Positions 54,311-63,784 are shown, counted from the first letter of the stretch. The stretch: 64,000 nucleotides of DNA from Streptomyces asoensis (GCF_013085465.1 NZ_CP049838.1:7688001-7752000); one strand, 5' to 3'. Made by a program: numbers and translations. The notes: generated by a model from the letters alone, not told the origin.

Positions 54311-55642
54311 TCAGCCCTCGACGCTGATGCCGCGGGACTTGAGGTCATTGACCGTCCACTCCTGCATATGCGCCAGCAGGTCGGTGACTTTCTGGTCCTT
54401 GTTCACGACCTTGGCCCAGCCGGCCTGCATCTCGGTGAACATCGCCGTCCAGTCCGGGCCGAAGGTCCAGTCGGTGGTAACCGTGTTCAGGCTGTCTTTC
54501 ACTATCTGCTGGGCGGGTTCGTAGTTCGTGCCGAGCAGCTTGTCGGAGATCGCCTCGCCGACATAGACGTCGCTGTCGGCCAGCGCCGGCATCACACCGT
54601 TGCCCGTGGTCGGGCTCGCCATGGTCTTGACCGCGCCGGTGTCGGTGGACATCCACAACGCCGCCTCGGCTGCCTGTTGCCGGCTCTTGCACTGCTTGGT
54701 CACCAGGGTCAGACCGCCGCTCTGGTTGGTACCCGCGGGCGTCTTGGCCGCCCCGCCGGCGAACGTCGGCCAGGGCGAGAGAGCCCACTTGCCGAAGGAC
54801 TTGCTGAAGTTCTGCACCATGCCGGCCATCTGCCAGGTGGATATCTGGCGGGTCGCGGTGCCGCCGTTGTCGTAGTTGCGCTGGACGGCGGCGTAGTCGG
54901 CGAAGGAAAGTGTGGAGTTGAGGTCGTTGTCGACGATTTCCTGGATCACCTTCGCGGCCTTGAGCGTGCCCTCGTCCTGGAAATTCACTTTCCAGGAGTT
55001 TCCGTCGATCGCGTACCAGTGGGCGCCGGCCTGCATGGCGAGCACCTCGAGGGTGCTGGGGTCCTCGCCGGCGTAGTTGGTGATCTTGACGCCGTGCTCC
55101 TTCAGCGCCTTGCCGACGGCTATGAAGTCGTCCCAGGTGGTGGGCGCCTTCAGGCCGTACTTGGTGAAGACGTCCGTGCGGTAGATGGTGAAGGCGGGCG
55201 CCGAACTGGTCGGCACTCCGTAGACCTTGCCCTGCACCTGTCCGGCAGCCCAGGAACCGGCGTTGAACTTGTCCTTGCTCGACTCGACGTACTGCGTGAT
55301 GTCGGCAAGCGCACCCTGCGACACCCAACTGGTCACGTACTCGGCGGTGTTCTGCACGAGGCAGGGCGCGTTGCCCGCCTTCACCGCGTTGGTCAGCTGC
55401 TTCTGCATGGTCAACTGGTCGGTGACCTTGGTGTACTTCAGCTGGATGTCCTTGTGGGAGGCGTTGAACGCCTTGACGACCGCCTCCTGCCCGTTGGCCC
55501 AGCCCCAGAAGGGGAGGGTGACCGGGCCGGACGCCGAGGAGTCCCCGTCGCCCGACCCGCCGCAGGCGGAGAGAAGACCTGTCAGCGCGATACCCGCCAC
55601 GGTGGCGCGGGCGAACCTTATCCGGGGGCTGGTGGAGTTCAT
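54311..55642 (-). CDS. ABC sugar-binding lipoprotein of the GH43 operon
   Basis: 443 aa. The lipoprotein signal ends in LTGLLSAC (Cys27). The mature part has the family-1 solute-binding fold: LPFWGWANGQEAVVKAFNASH, APCLVQNTAEYVTSWV and AAEAALWMSTDTGAVKTM. It is the first gene of an importer operon that ends with the GH43 enzyme, so xylo- or arabino-oligosaccharides are the likely ligands. The promoter upstream has -35 and -10 boxes and a palindromic operator. Confidence 0.92.
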   Translation of the reverse strand: MNSTSPRIRFARATVAGIALTGLLSACGGSGDGDSSASGPVTLPFWGWANGQEAVVKAFNASHKDIQLKYTKVTDQLTMQKQLTNAVKAGNAPCLVQNTAEYVTSWVSQGALADITQYVESSKDKFNAGSWAAGQVQGKVYGVPTSSAPAFTIYRTDVFTKYGLKAPTTWDDFIAVGKALKEHGVKITNYAGEDPSTLEVLAMQAGAHWYAIDGNSWKVNFQDEGTLKAAKVIQEIVDNDLNSTLSFADYAAVQRNYDNGGTATRQISTWQMAGMVQNFSKSFGKWALSPWPTFAGGAAKTPAGTNQSGGLTLVTKQCKSRQQAAEAALWMSTDTGAVKTMASPTTGNGVMPALADSDVYVGEAISDKLLGTNYEPAQQIVKDSLNTVTTDWTFGPDWTAMFTEMQAGWAKVVNKDQKVTDLLAHMQEWTVNDLKSRGISVEG

Positions 55643-55750
55643 CTGACCGTGATCCTTCGGAAGTAGGCGTCTCGGAACGAGAGAACAGCGGCTCGGAACT
55701 GGCCGGGAACGGCGGCTGGAAGGCCGGACGACGTCGGCGTAGCGGAAGTT

Positions 55751-55799
55751 GTAGAAACCGGTTGCTGCGACCGTAGGGCGAGGGATTCGGCTCTATCAA
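55751..55799 (-). promoter_or_regulatory. Promoter and AACCGGTT operator of the GH43 operon
   Basis: On the minus strand TTGATA (55794-55799), an 18-base spacer and TACGGT (55770-55775) predict a start near 55763. The palindrome GCAGCAACCGGTTTCTAC (55751-55768) covers it. It matches the ideal 18-base palindrome GTAGCAACCGGTTGCTAC at 16 positions. Confidence 0.7.
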
Positions 55800-55823
55800 G
55801 GGGCGTGCAGGAAATTATTGCGC

Positions 55824-55851
55824 CGGTACGACGCGGTGGAGCGTCGTACCG
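55824..55851 (-). terminator. Terminator between LacI repressor 2 and the GH43 operon
   Basis: CGGTACGACGC (55824-55834) pairs perfectly with GCGTCGTACCG (55841-55851) around a 6-base loop. It insulates the GH43 operon promoter, 25 bases further on, from read-through. Confidence 0.75.
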
Positions 55852-55968
55852 CGTGACGGAGAGAGCCCGGGGCGCCTACATAGAAGCAGCTCAGGGGCGG
55901 TTGTCGGCGGTGTTCCGAGATCTGTGGCGGAGCCTCCGGAGAGGCCCGCACACCATGGAAGACGCTGG

Positions 55969-55980
55969 GAAAACGTTTAC
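55969..55980. promoter_or_regulatory. LacI-type AAACGTTT palindrome
   Basis: GAAAACGTTTAC fits GnAAACGTTTnC. It lies 40 bases after the 3' end of LacI repressor 2 and 170 bases upstream of the -35 box of the GH43 operon. The remaining part of this 378-base gap holds no supported gene. Confidence 0.5.
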
Positions 55981-56020
55981 GAAAACAGATCGATGAGCAG
56001 GCCTCTGTCGACGCTGCGGC

Positions 56021-57115
56021 TCACCGACGCCGCTTCGGCGGCCGCACCGAGTCCCGTACGACGACGTGGGTGCCCAGGACCAGGTGCTCTGCGTCTCCGC
56101 TCTTGCGTCGGACGCCGCCCCCGGGACCCTGCCGACGGTCGGCCACCGCGCGCAGGGCGACCCGGCCCATTTCCTCGTAAGGCACGTGCACCGTGGTCAG
56201 TTGGGGGGTGAGCTGGGATGCCAGGGGGATGTCGTCGTAGCCGGTGACCGACACGTCGTCCGGCACCCGCAGACCTGCCCCGCGCAGTGCCTGCATGGCT
56301 CCCGCGGCGACGATGTCGGTGCCGGCGAGCACGGCAGTGAAGTCCGGCGTCTCGTGCAGAGCCGCCTGCACCGCGGTGTACCCATGCTCGTCGCCGTACG
56401 GACCGTGCCGCACCAGCCCCTGGTCGAACGGCACCCCGTATGCCTCGAAGGCCCGTCGGGCGCCCTTCAACCTGCCCTGGGCAGTGGTGAGTTCAGCCGG
56501 ACCGGGCAGGACCAGGACCCGCCGGTGACCGGCCGAGAGCAGGTGGCTGGCCATGGCGTAGGCGCCGGACTCGTTGTCGTAGTCGATCGTGGTGGCCGGG
56601 ACGTCCCCCTCCAGCGGTGGCCTGCCGACCAGGACCAGATGCGAGCCGGCCGCGTCCAGGGAACGGGCGAACCGGGCCATACGCAGCTGGTACTCGTCGT
56701 AGTCGTAGGCGCCGCCGAGCAGGACGACGGCGTCGACGCCCTGCTGGCGCATCAGATTGACGAGGGCGAGTTCGCGTTCGGGGTCGTCGCCCGTGGTGCC
56801 GACGATCGACAGCCAGCCGCGCAGCGTGGCTGCTCCCTCGACGCCCTTCGCCACATGGGCGAACGCGGCGCCGGTGATGTTGTTGATCAGTATCGCCACC
56901 GTCGGAGTACCACCACCGGCCAGGGAGCGGGCGTGCGCGTTGGTGACGTAGTCCAGGTCGCGGACGACCTTCATCACGCGGCGCCGCAGCTCCTCGGAGA
57001 CCGGGTAGTTGCCCGACAATACGCGGGAAACGCTTGCCACGGACACACCCGCGCGTTCCGCCACATCCCGTATGGTCGCCCGGCCGGCGTCACCCGTCGT
57101 CCTGCGCTGACTCAC
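56021..57115 (-). CDS. LacI-family repressor 2
   Basis: 364 aa, GTG start with AAGGAG 8 bases upstream. HTH: ATIRDVAERAGVSVASVSRV, hinge RSLAGG, then the ligand-binding core (VAILINNITGAAFAHVAKGV, VTGYDDIPLASQLTPQLTTV). It lies between the GH43 operon and the dehydrogenase gene, all on the minus strand, and opposite the second importer. It is the best candidate for the AACCGGTT or AAACGTTT operators in this locus. Confidence 0.92.
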   Translation of the reverse strand: MSQRRTTGDAGRATIRDVAERAGVSVASVSRVLSGNYPVSEELRRRVMKVVRDLDYVTNAHARSLAGGGTPTVAILINNITGAAFAHVAKGVEGAATLRGWLSIVGTTGDDPERELALVNLMRQQGVDAVVLLGGAYDYDEYQLRMARFARSLDAAGSHLVLVGRPPLEGDVPATTIDYDNESGAYAMASHLLSAGHRRVLVLPGPAELTTAQGRLKGARRAFEAYGVPFDQGLVRHGPYGDEHGYTAVQAALHETPDFTAVLAGTDIVAAGAMQALRGAGLRVPDDVSVTGYDDIPLASQLTPQLTTVHVPYEEMGRVALRAVADRRQGPGGGVRRKSGDAEHLVLGTHVVVRDSVRPPKRRR

Positions 57116-57325
57116 GTTGCGGCTCCTTCACTGTTCGTGGGTGCCGACGAGAGCGCCTGGAGGCCACGGTCGCGGACCTCGCCATCGCCTGATCAAGGCA
57201 CGGCATGGGCCCGGCCCCCCGTCGGTGCGGGAACCGTATCCCAATGGTCTGCCAGGTGGACCAGCCTGTGGATAACCCCGGCCATCGCCGTGGCCAGGGA
57301 CGTCGGCAATGGGGCGGACCTGCGA

Positions 57326-58339
57326 TCACGCCACCCGGGCCAGGTCGGCGTGGCGTACTTCGTGGGCGAGGGGCAGCCCGTCGGCCAGCCGTTCCAGCTC
57401 CTCGACGACGATGCGGCCGAGCCTTTCCAGCTCGTTTCCGAGGGAGCCGGCGATGTGCGGGGTGAGGAACACGTTCGGCAATCGATAGAGAGGAGAGCCC
57501 GCCGGCAGCGGTTCGGGTTCGGTGACGTCCAGGACGGCATGGAGTCGACCGGAGACCAGCTCGTCGGTGAGGGCGGAGTGGTCGACGAGGGCGCCCCGAG
57601 AGGTGTTGATCAGCACACCGCCGTCACGGACCAGGGCGAGGCGGGCGCGGTCGAGCATGTGGTGGGTCTCGGGGATGTCGGGCGCATGCAGGCTGACGAT
57701 GTCGCTGTGTCGCAGAAGATCTTCCAGAGAGAACAGCTGCGCGCCGAGCTCGGCGGCCTCCGCCGCGTCCACGTACGGGTCGTGCAGGAGGACCTCGAAG
57801 TCGTACGGGCGCAACAGTTCCAGGAGGCGGCGCCCCACCCGCGAAGCGCCGATGACACCGATCCGGCGGCCGAGGTTGCCGGTGGTCGCGGTCTCGGCGG
57901 GGGTCGGCTGGGCGTGGGTGCGGCGGAAGCGCTCACGGTGGACGAAGGCGTCCTTCCCGGAGAGCAGGATCATCGCGAGGGTGTACTCGGCGACCGGGAC
58001 GGCGTTGCCGGTCACCGCGCTGGAGACGGTCACCCCTCGGCCCCACAGGGCCTCTCCGACCAGGGAGCGCACGGAGCCCGCAGCGTGCAGGACCGTACGC
58101 AGCCGAGGTGTCGAGTCGAGGATGTCCGTATCGAGGCGGGGACAACCCCAGCCAGTGATCAGGATCTCGGCACCGGCCAGCGCCGACGCCGCGGCGGGAT
58201 CGGTGAAATCCCTTACGACGAGCGCAGGGTCGATCTCGGCCGTCCGCCGTAGCCGAGCGATGAGCGGCGGGGGAAACAGCAGGGGAAGGTGCACCGGATC
58301 CATGGCGAACACGGCCCTGGGCAGCTGGGCGCTGGGCAT
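57326..58339 (-). CDS. D-2-hydroxyacid dehydrogenase family protein
   Basis: 337 aa from the ATG at 58339 with AGGAGA upstream. NAD-binding RRIGVIGASRVGRR (about 159-171) has Ser in place of the second Gly of the usual GLG. The catalytic triad is present: Arg248 (INTSRGALVD), Glu276 (DVTEPEPLP) and His295 (FLTPHIAGS). It reduces or oxidises a 2-keto or 2-hydroxy acid. In a locus with GH28- and lyase-like enzymes, a keto-acid from uronate breakdown is a reasonable guess. Two tandem LacI-type palindromes overlap its promoter. Confidence 0.9.
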   Translation of the reverse strand: MPSAQLPRAVFAMDPVHLPLLFPPPLIARLRRTAEIDPALVVRDFTDPAAASALAGAEILITGWGCPRLDTDILDSTPRLRTVLHAAGSVRSLVGEALWGRGVTVSSAVTGNAVPVAEYTLAMILLSGKDAFVHRERFRRTHAQPTPAETATTGNLGRRIGVIGASRVGRRLLELLRPYDFEVLLHDPYVDAAEAAELGAQLFSLEDLLRHSDIVSLHAPDIPETHHMLDRARLALVRDGGVLINTSRGALVDHSALTDELVSGRLHAVLDVTEPEPLPAGSPLYRLPNVFLTPHIAGSLGNELERLGRIVVEELERLADGLPLAHEVRHADLARVA

Positions 58340-58358
58340 GACTCTCCTGAGGTGCGTG

Positions 58359-58414
58359 GGAAACGTTTTCTGAAAACGTCTTCTACCGTAGATCTGGCGC
58401 AGAGGCGTGGTCAA
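58359..58414 (-). promoter_or_regulatory. Promoter with tandem LacI-type operators of the dehydrogenase gene
   Basis: On the minus strand TTGACC (58409-58414), an 18-base spacer and TACGGT (58385-58390). Immediately downstream are two palindromes, GAAAACGTCTTC (58372-58383, one mismatch) and GGAAACGTTTTC (58359-58370, perfect GnAAACGTTTnC). Confidence 0.75.
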
Positions 58415-58976
58415 TCAGTCGGGGGATCGCCGGGCGGAAACCTTTCGGACGGCTACCGATCAACTTGCCCTTTCAGAAGGGTTGTTGAGGTGGCAATGAG
58501 GGCTGGTTTCATCGGACATGAGGGCAGGCGAAACCTGTTTCAGACTGGTGAGGTGCGCGGGGCGCGAGAGGTGTGAGGGGTGTGTGGGCTGGCTTGCGGT
58601 AGACGGGTGCGCTCACAACCGGTTGTCGCGGTCTCGTCGAAAGTGACGCACCAGGGCCGATCGTGGCAACGGCCTGGTTTGGCCGGCTGTCGTCAGGCCG
58701 TGCCTCGGGGCGGTCACTATGATCTGTGCAGGTCAGGAGGGTGATGTCCGCAGCCGACGTCGTAACCGTCCGCAGGCAGGGATGTGTCTGGGCCGTGCAC
58801 AGAGTTTTCGAAAGTCTGCGGGGCCCCTTGACGGGCTATCGGGAGCGGAAGAAGCTCTGGCCACTCGGTCGTAGCAACCGGTTCCTACCTGTTACTACGA
58901 CACCTTTCGCGACCGTAACGCTCGCGTCCACCGAGTCCGAAACGCTCACGCCCTCGAAACAGAAGCCGAGGCCCCC
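58415..58976. other. Upstream region of the second importer operon
   Basis: This gap holds ACAACCGGTTGT (58615-58626, a perfect 12-base palindrome) and a possible promoter TTGACG (58828-58833), 17 bases, GAAGCT. It also holds the operator GTAGCAACCGGTTCCTAC (58871-58888) inside a larger imperfect inverted repeat (58869-58902). A frame starting at 58744 has poor codon use towards its end and is not supported as a gene. Confidence 0.55.
58871..58888. promoter_or_regulatory. AACCGGTT operator of the second importer operon
   Basis: GTAGCAACCGGTTCCTAC differs from a perfect 18-base palindrome at one position. It lies 88 bases upstream of the binding-protein start and shares its core with the operator at 55751-55768. 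Confidence 0.6.
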
Positions 58977-60326
58977 ATGCGCTCACACGCCGGTACTCCT
59001 CCCAGTCGCCGACGCTTCCTCTCCCTGTTGGCCGGCGGCACAGGGGCCGGCGCGGCGGTGCTCAGCGGGTGTGCGTTGCAGGTGTCGAGTGGAGTGAGCG
59101 GACCGGGCGAGACCGTCACGTTGATGGTCAAGCCCGACGACATCTCCCCGGAACTGATCAAGCAGGCCCAGAGGGACATCGGTGTCAAGATCGTCGCCGT
59201 CAGGTATGACATCACCAAGCTGATCGGGATGATGACCAGCGGCAGTCCGCCCGACCTGGTGCGCGGTGTCGGTGCCGTGGACGCGCCGTACTTCGCGGCG
59301 CGGGACGTGATGGAGGAACTGGACCCGTATTTTGCCTCGAGCAGCGTCCTCAAGGTCGACGATCTGGACCCGGTCAACGACCTGTGGCGCTACGACGGCC
59401 GCACGCAGGGCATGGGCCCGCGCTATGGCATGGCCAAGGACTTCTCGCAGGATTCCATGTACTGGTACAACACCGCGCTCTTCGACAGGGCGGGCGTCGA
59501 CCATCCACCGGAGACGGAGCCGGTGACGTACGAGCAGTGGCTGGAGAGCGCCAGGCGGCTCACGCAGCGGAAGAACGGCCAGACAACCGTTTTCGGCGGC
59601 AGTTACAACGGCGTCCTCACTCCCAACCTCCTCGCCAGCCTGACCGTGTCCGCCGGCGGCAGCCTTTTCAGTGATGACTTCTCCCGGGTCGACTTCACGA
59701 CGCCCGAAGCCCGAAAGGCCCTGGGGTGGTACGTCGGCTACTGCGGGGCCAGGGTCGGGCCGAGCATCATCCAGCCGGACCCCAACGGCTGGGACGGTCC
59801 CACCTATCAGGCGAACCGTATGGCCATGTCGAACTCGGGCTACTGGCTCGGCGGGGTGATCAACGCCGACAGGAATCTGGCGCCGTTCTCCCGCCTTGCT
59901 CCGGCTCCGGTCTTCGAGGGCGGCGCGCGGGTCAGCCCCTGTCAGGCCGGCACCGGCCTGTGGATGCCGAAGAAGGCGCGGAACAAGGAGGCCGCCTGGC
60001 GGGTCTTCGAGTGGTTCTTCGGCGAGGCCCCGGCCAAGGAACGTGCCGCCAGTGGCTGGGGTATCCCCACGCTGAGATCTCTGAGACCGCTGATGCCCAG
60101 TCAAGAGCCGTACCAAGCAGAGGTATTACGAGTTCAGGAGGCCGAACTGAAGCACTTTTCGGTGATCGCCTTCACGCCGTACGCCACAGCGGACTCGCTC
60201 TACGGGCTCTTCAACCAGATCGCCCCGGCCGCGTTGCGCGGCCACATGACCGTCGACGCCCTCGCAGGACGTCTGAACTCGGTGATGAACGAGCAACTCA
60301 AGCGCGGTAAGGAGCAAGTGGGATGA
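58977..60326 (+). CDS. ABC sugar-binding lipoprotein, Tat type
   Basis: 449 aa, GAGG 6 bases before the ATG. The signal has a twin-arginine motif SRRRFLSLLAGG and a lipobox VLSGC (Cys32), so the protein is folded before export and then lipidated. The mature fold is solute-binding family 1: PDDISPELIKQAQRDIGVKI, DSMYWYNTALFDRAG and GLWMPKKARNKEAAWRVFEW. First gene of an operon with two permeases, followed by secreted polysaccharide-active enzymes, so an oligogalacturonide or related uronide is a likely ligand. Confidence 0.92.
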   Translation: MRSHAGTPPSRRRFLSLLAGGTGAGAAVLSGCALQVSSGVSGPGETVTLMVKPDDISPELIKQAQRDIGVKIVAVRYDITKLIGMMTSGSPPDLVRGVGAVDAPYFAARDVMEELDPYFASSSVLKVDDLDPVNDLWRYDGRTQGMGPRYGMAKDFSQDSMYWYNTALFDRAGVDHPPETEPVTYEQWLESARRLTQRKNGQTTVFGGSYNGVLTPNLLASLTVSAGGSLFSDDFSRVDFTTPEARKALGWYVGYCGARVGPSIIQPDPNGWDGPTYQANRMAMSNSGYWLGGVINADRNLAPFSRLAPAPVFEGGARVSPCQAGTGLWMPKKARNKEAAWRVFEWFFGEAPAKERAASGWGIPTLRSLRPLMPSQEPYQAEVLRVQEAELKHFSVIAFTPYATADSLYGLFNQIAPAALRGHMTVDALAGRLNSVMNEQLKRGKEQVG

Positions 60327-61321
60327 CGGTCGACCAGGTCTCCGCTGAGATCGACCGGTCGGCCGCACAAGCGGATGCCGACCGGGCCCGAGCCGCGGTT
60401 CGCCCGCGGACGTCCATGGCCGCGCGCAGGCACCGGGCGTTCTATCTCTTCACCTCCCCCTGGATCGTCGGGTTTCTGCTGCTGACCATCGTCCCGATGG
60501 CGTACGCACTGTGGCTGAGCTTCACCACGTTCGACGGCGTCTCCCCCCATTGGCGCTACGTCGGCCTCGGCAACTACCGCGAGTTGTTCGCCGACTCCCA
60601 GACCTGGGACGCGCTGGGCCGCACGGGCCTGTTCGCGGTGACCTCGGTTCCGCTGTCGATCACCGCCGGGCTCGGGCTCGCCGTCCTGGTAAACCGGCCG
60701 CTCAGGGCACGCGGACTCTTCCGCGTCCTCCTCTATCTGCCGGCTGTGGTGCCGCCTGTGGGTGCGGGCCTGGCCTTCAAGGCGCTCTTCGATCAGAACT
60801 CCGGTGCCGCCAACGGGGTGTTGACCCTGTTCGGCTTTGACGCCCTTGGTTGGCTCAACGATCCCTACGCCCGCTACGTACTGCTGATGACCGTGCTGTG
60901 GGGCGCCGGAAACATCATGATCATCTCGCTGGCCGGGCTCCAGGACGTACCCCGCGAACTTCACGAGGCGGCCCGCATCGACGGGGCGAGCGCCTGGCGG
61001 AGCTTCCGCAGCATCACCGTGCCGCTTCTTTCACCCGTGCTGCTCTTTCAGACGGTGACCGGTGTGATCGCCTCCGTGCAGACCATCATGCCGCTGCTGC
61101 TGTCACCGGACGGCACCACGCAGGGCGTCACCGCGATCTCCCAGTCCAACTACATGTACATGATGCACGTGTTCGCCGAATACTTCGCGCTCGGCCGCTA
61201 CGGCTACGCCTCCGCACTGCTGTGGGTGCTCTTCGTCCTGATCCTCGGCGCGACCGGACTCATCTTCAAGTTCACGTCCGGCGTGGTCTTCTACAACGTC
61301 GACCCGGAGGCGAAGAAGTGA
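60323..61321 (+). CDS. ABC sugar importer permease, MalF type
   Basis: 332 aa, ATG overlapping the binding-protein stop (ATGA). A 45-residue cytoplasmic N-terminus precedes six membrane helices; the EAA loop is RELHEAARIDGASAWRSF. Part of a CUT1 importer without its own ATPase. Confidence 0.92.
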   Translation: MTVDQVSAEIDRSAAQADADRARAAVRPRTSMAARRHRAFYLFTSPWIVGFLLLTIVPMAYALWLSFTTFDGVSPHWRYVGLGNYRELFADSQTWDALGRTGLFAVTSVPLSITAGLGLAVLVNRPLRARGLFRVLLYLPAVVPPVGAGLAFKALFDQNSGAANGVLTLFGFDALGWLNDPYARYVLLMTVLWGAGNIMIISLAGLQDVPRELHEAARIDGASAWRSFRSITVPLLSPVLLFQTVTGVIASVQTIMPLLLSPDGTTQGVTAISQSNYMYMMHVFAEYFALGRYGYASALLWVLFVLILGATGLIFKFTSGVVFYNVDPEAKK

Positions 61322-62205
61322 CCGTCACCAGCCTGTCCACCGACTCCACCGCCGGGCCGTCGTCCACCTCCGCGCCCCGGGTACGGGTCCGCGCGAACCG
61401 CCTCGTTCTCTACACCGTTCTCGTAGCGATTACCGGGCTGTTCACCGGTCCCTTCGGCTGGCTCGTCCTGACCGGACTGAAGACGCCTGCCGAACTGGCC
61501 GCCTCGCCGGTCCACTGGCTGCCCGACCACTTTCAGTGGCACAACTTCGCCGACGCGTACCAGCTGATCGACTTCCTCGGCTATGCCCGCAACTCCCTCA
61601 TCATCGCGACCCTCTACGCGACCCTCGTCACTCTCAGCTCCGCCTGGGTCGGCTTCGGCTTCGCCCGACTGGACGCACCCGGCAAGAAAACGCTGTTCGG
61701 CATCCTGGTCGGCTCGATGATGCTGCCCCAGCTCATCACCTTGCTGCCCACCTACCTGATCTTCGCCAAGCTCGGCATGGTCGACACCTACTGGCCCTGG
61801 GTGCTGTGGGGACTGGCCGCCACGCCCTACCTGGTCTTCCTCTTCAGGCAGTTCTTCGCCGGTCTGCCGCGTGAGTTGGAGGAGGCCGCGATCGTCGACG
61901 GCTGCGGTTACACCGGTGTCTTCTGGCGGATCTTCCTGCCGCAGTCCTGGCCGGTGCTCTCCGCCGGCTTTGTGATCGCCTTCACCTGGACCTGGGGCGA
62001 CTACATCGCCCCGCAACTCCTGCTCTCCACCGACCGGTCCACGCTCGCCGTGGCCGTCATGTCCACCTACGTCAACGCGGCCGGCATACCCGTCACCAAC
62101 CTCCAGGCCGCGGGCTCGGTGATGTACGTCGTGCCCATTCTGCTGGTTTTCCTCGTCGCTCAGCGCGGCTTCGTCGCCGGGATGGCGACCTCCGGCCTCA
62201 AGTAG
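61318..62205 (+). CDS. ABC sugar importer permease, MalG type
   Basis: 295 aa, GTG start overlapping the preceding stop (GTGA). A Ser/Thr-rich N-terminus precedes six membrane helices; the EAA loop is RELEEAAIVDGCGYTGVF. It forms the channel with the preceding permease. The next gene begins 55 bases later and encodes a secreted enzyme, so the operon probably continues. Confidence 0.92.
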   Translation: MTVTSLSTDSTAGPSSTSAPRVRVRANRLVLYTVLVAITGLFTGPFGWLVLTGLKTPAELAASPVHWLPDHFQWHNFADAYQLIDFLGYARNSLIIATLYATLVTLSSAWVGFGFARLDAPGKKTLFGILVGSMMLPQLITLLPTYLIFAKLGMVDTYWPWVLWGLAATPYLVFLFRQFFAGLPRELEEAAIVDGCGYTGVFWRIFLPQSWPVLSAGFVIAFTWTWGDYIAPQLLLSTDRSTLAVAVMSTYVNAAGIPVTNLQAAGSVMYVVPILLVFLVAQRGFVAGMATSGLK

Positions 62206-62260
62206 TCCGTCCTCCAGCGTCTCGAAGTAACCCCTTACCGACCATTGCAAGGAGTCATGC

Positions 62261-63784
62261 ATGAACGCGCCCCTGTCCCGTCGCACCGCCCTCCAAGCGG
62301 CCGGCGCCACCGTGCTCGCGGCCGGCCTGTCCGGCGGTCTCATGGCCACGGAGGCTCACGCGGACGCCCACAACTCCGCTTCCAAACTGCTCACTTACCC
62401 CCGCCCGGCCACACTGCCGACCAACACCAGCTTCAAGGCACGTGTGCGCACCGCCCCTGACGGCGAGTGGCAGACCCTCGACATCTACCGGCCTCAGCTG
62501 GAGGAGATCAACGCCACCACCGGTTCCGGCAAGGTCTACAACACCTCGATGGTGTACTTCGACTTCCGTGGTTCCGTGGAGCTGGAGGTCACCTACCTCA
62601 AGGGCGGCGTCACCAAGGCGAGAGTGCGGCCGGACTCGTTGGCCATCACGCCCGAACTTCTCGGAGACACCCTCCGGTTCACCCTCGACGAGCCGCGCGA
62701 CATCGTCGTTCAGATCAATGACGAGATCTTCGACTGCCTGCATGTCATCACCAACCACATCGACCCGCACCCGCCCTGCGCCGACGACCCCGACGTGATC
62801 TACTTCGGCCCTGGCGTGCATACGGTCGCCGGCAACGTCCTCACCGTGCCCAGCGGCAAAACCGTCTACCTTGCCGGTGGCGCCGTCCTCACCGCCCAGG
62901 TCTTCTTCAAGGACGTAGAGAAGGCCGCTCTCACCGGCCACGGCATGCTCTACGCCGGCCCCGGCGGGATCCTCTGCGAGGGCAGCAAGAACATCCGCGT
63001 CCAGGACGTCATCATCATGAATCCCAACGGCTACGCGGGTACGTTCGGCGAAAGCGAGAACGTCCACGTCAAGAAGGCCCGTTCGTTCAGCTCGAAAGGC
63101 AATGGAGACGGTTTCGACGTCTTCTCCTCAACCGGGATCGTCTTCGACGGCTGCTTCATGCGCAACTCCGACGACTGCTTCGCCATCTACGCCCACCGCT
63201 GGGACTACTACGGCGACACCCGCGACATCACCATCCAGAACTGCACCCTGTGGGCCGACGTCGCCCACCCCATCAACGTCGGCACCCACGGCAACACCGA
63301 TGCCCCCGAGGTGATCGAGAACCTGGTCATCAAGAATCTCGACATCCTCGACCACCGTGAGCCGCAGATGGGTTACCAGGGCTGCATCGCCCTCAACCCC
63401 GGTGACTCCAACCTCATCAAGAACGTCCGCATCGAGGACGTACGGATAGAGGACTTCCGCTGGGGTCAGGTCATCCACATGCGGATCATGTACAACACGA
63501 AGTACAACACCTCGGTCGGCCGCGGCATCGAAGACGTTTACATCAAGAACCTCAGCTACCGCGGCACCCACGCCAACCCATCGCTGTTCCTCGGCTACGA
63601 CGCCGAGCACGCCATCAGGAACGTCACCTTCGAGAACCTGGTGATCAACGGGCAGGTCATCGCCGACTCGATGAAGAAGCCCAGTTGGTACTACACCACC
63701 GACGCCATGCAGTGGTTCTACAACGAGCATGTGGTGGACCTCAAGTTCCTCACCACCGCAGAGGCGGAGGCGGCCGCGCAGTGA
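62261..63784 (+). CDS. Secreted GH28-like parallel beta-helix glycosidase
   Basis: 507 aa. A Tat signal (SRRTALQAAG, then LAAGLSGG) directs export. Residues 45-165 are a beta-sandwich domain and 175-480 a right-handed beta-helix. Catalytic-type motifs resemble polygalacturonases: NGDG (281-284), the Asp pair in NSDDCFAIY (304-305) and His343 in VGTHGN. The N-terminal sandwich is also seen in GH49 dextranases, so the substrate is open. Together with the lyase-like gene overlapping its stop, pectin or a uronic-acid polymer is most likely. AAGGAG precedes the ATG. Confidence 0.8.
   Translation: MNAPLSRRTALQAAGATVLAAGLSGGLMATEAHADAHNSASKLLTYPRPATLPTNTSFKARVRTAPDGEWQTLDIYRPQLEEINATTGSGKVYNTSMVYFDFRGSVELEVTYLKGGVTKARVRPDSLAITPELLGDTLRFTLDEPRDIVVQINDEIFDCLHVITNHIDPHPPCADDPDVIYFGPGVHTVAGNVLTVPSGKTVYLAGGAVLTAQVFFKDVEKAALTGHGMLYAGPGGILCEGSKNIRVQDVIIMNPNGYAGTFGESENVHVKKARSFSSKGNGDGFDVFSSTGIVFDGCFMRNSDDCFAIYAHRWDYYGDTRDITIQNCTLWADVAHPINVGTHGNTDAPEVIENLVIKNLDILDHREPQMGYQGCIALNPGDSNLIKNVRIEDVRIEDFRWGQVIHMRIMYNTKYNTSVGRGIEDVYIKNLSYRGTHANPSLFLGYDAEHAIRNVTFENLVINGQVIADSMKKPSWYYTTDAMQWFYNEHVVDLKFLTTAEAEAAAQ

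Noticed and set aside
58744..59097. Frame starting MSAADVVTVRRQG between the dehydrogenase and the importer
   Set aside because: AGGAGG lies too close to the ATG, codon use becomes atypical, and the frame runs through the operator and into the binding-protein gene in another frame.
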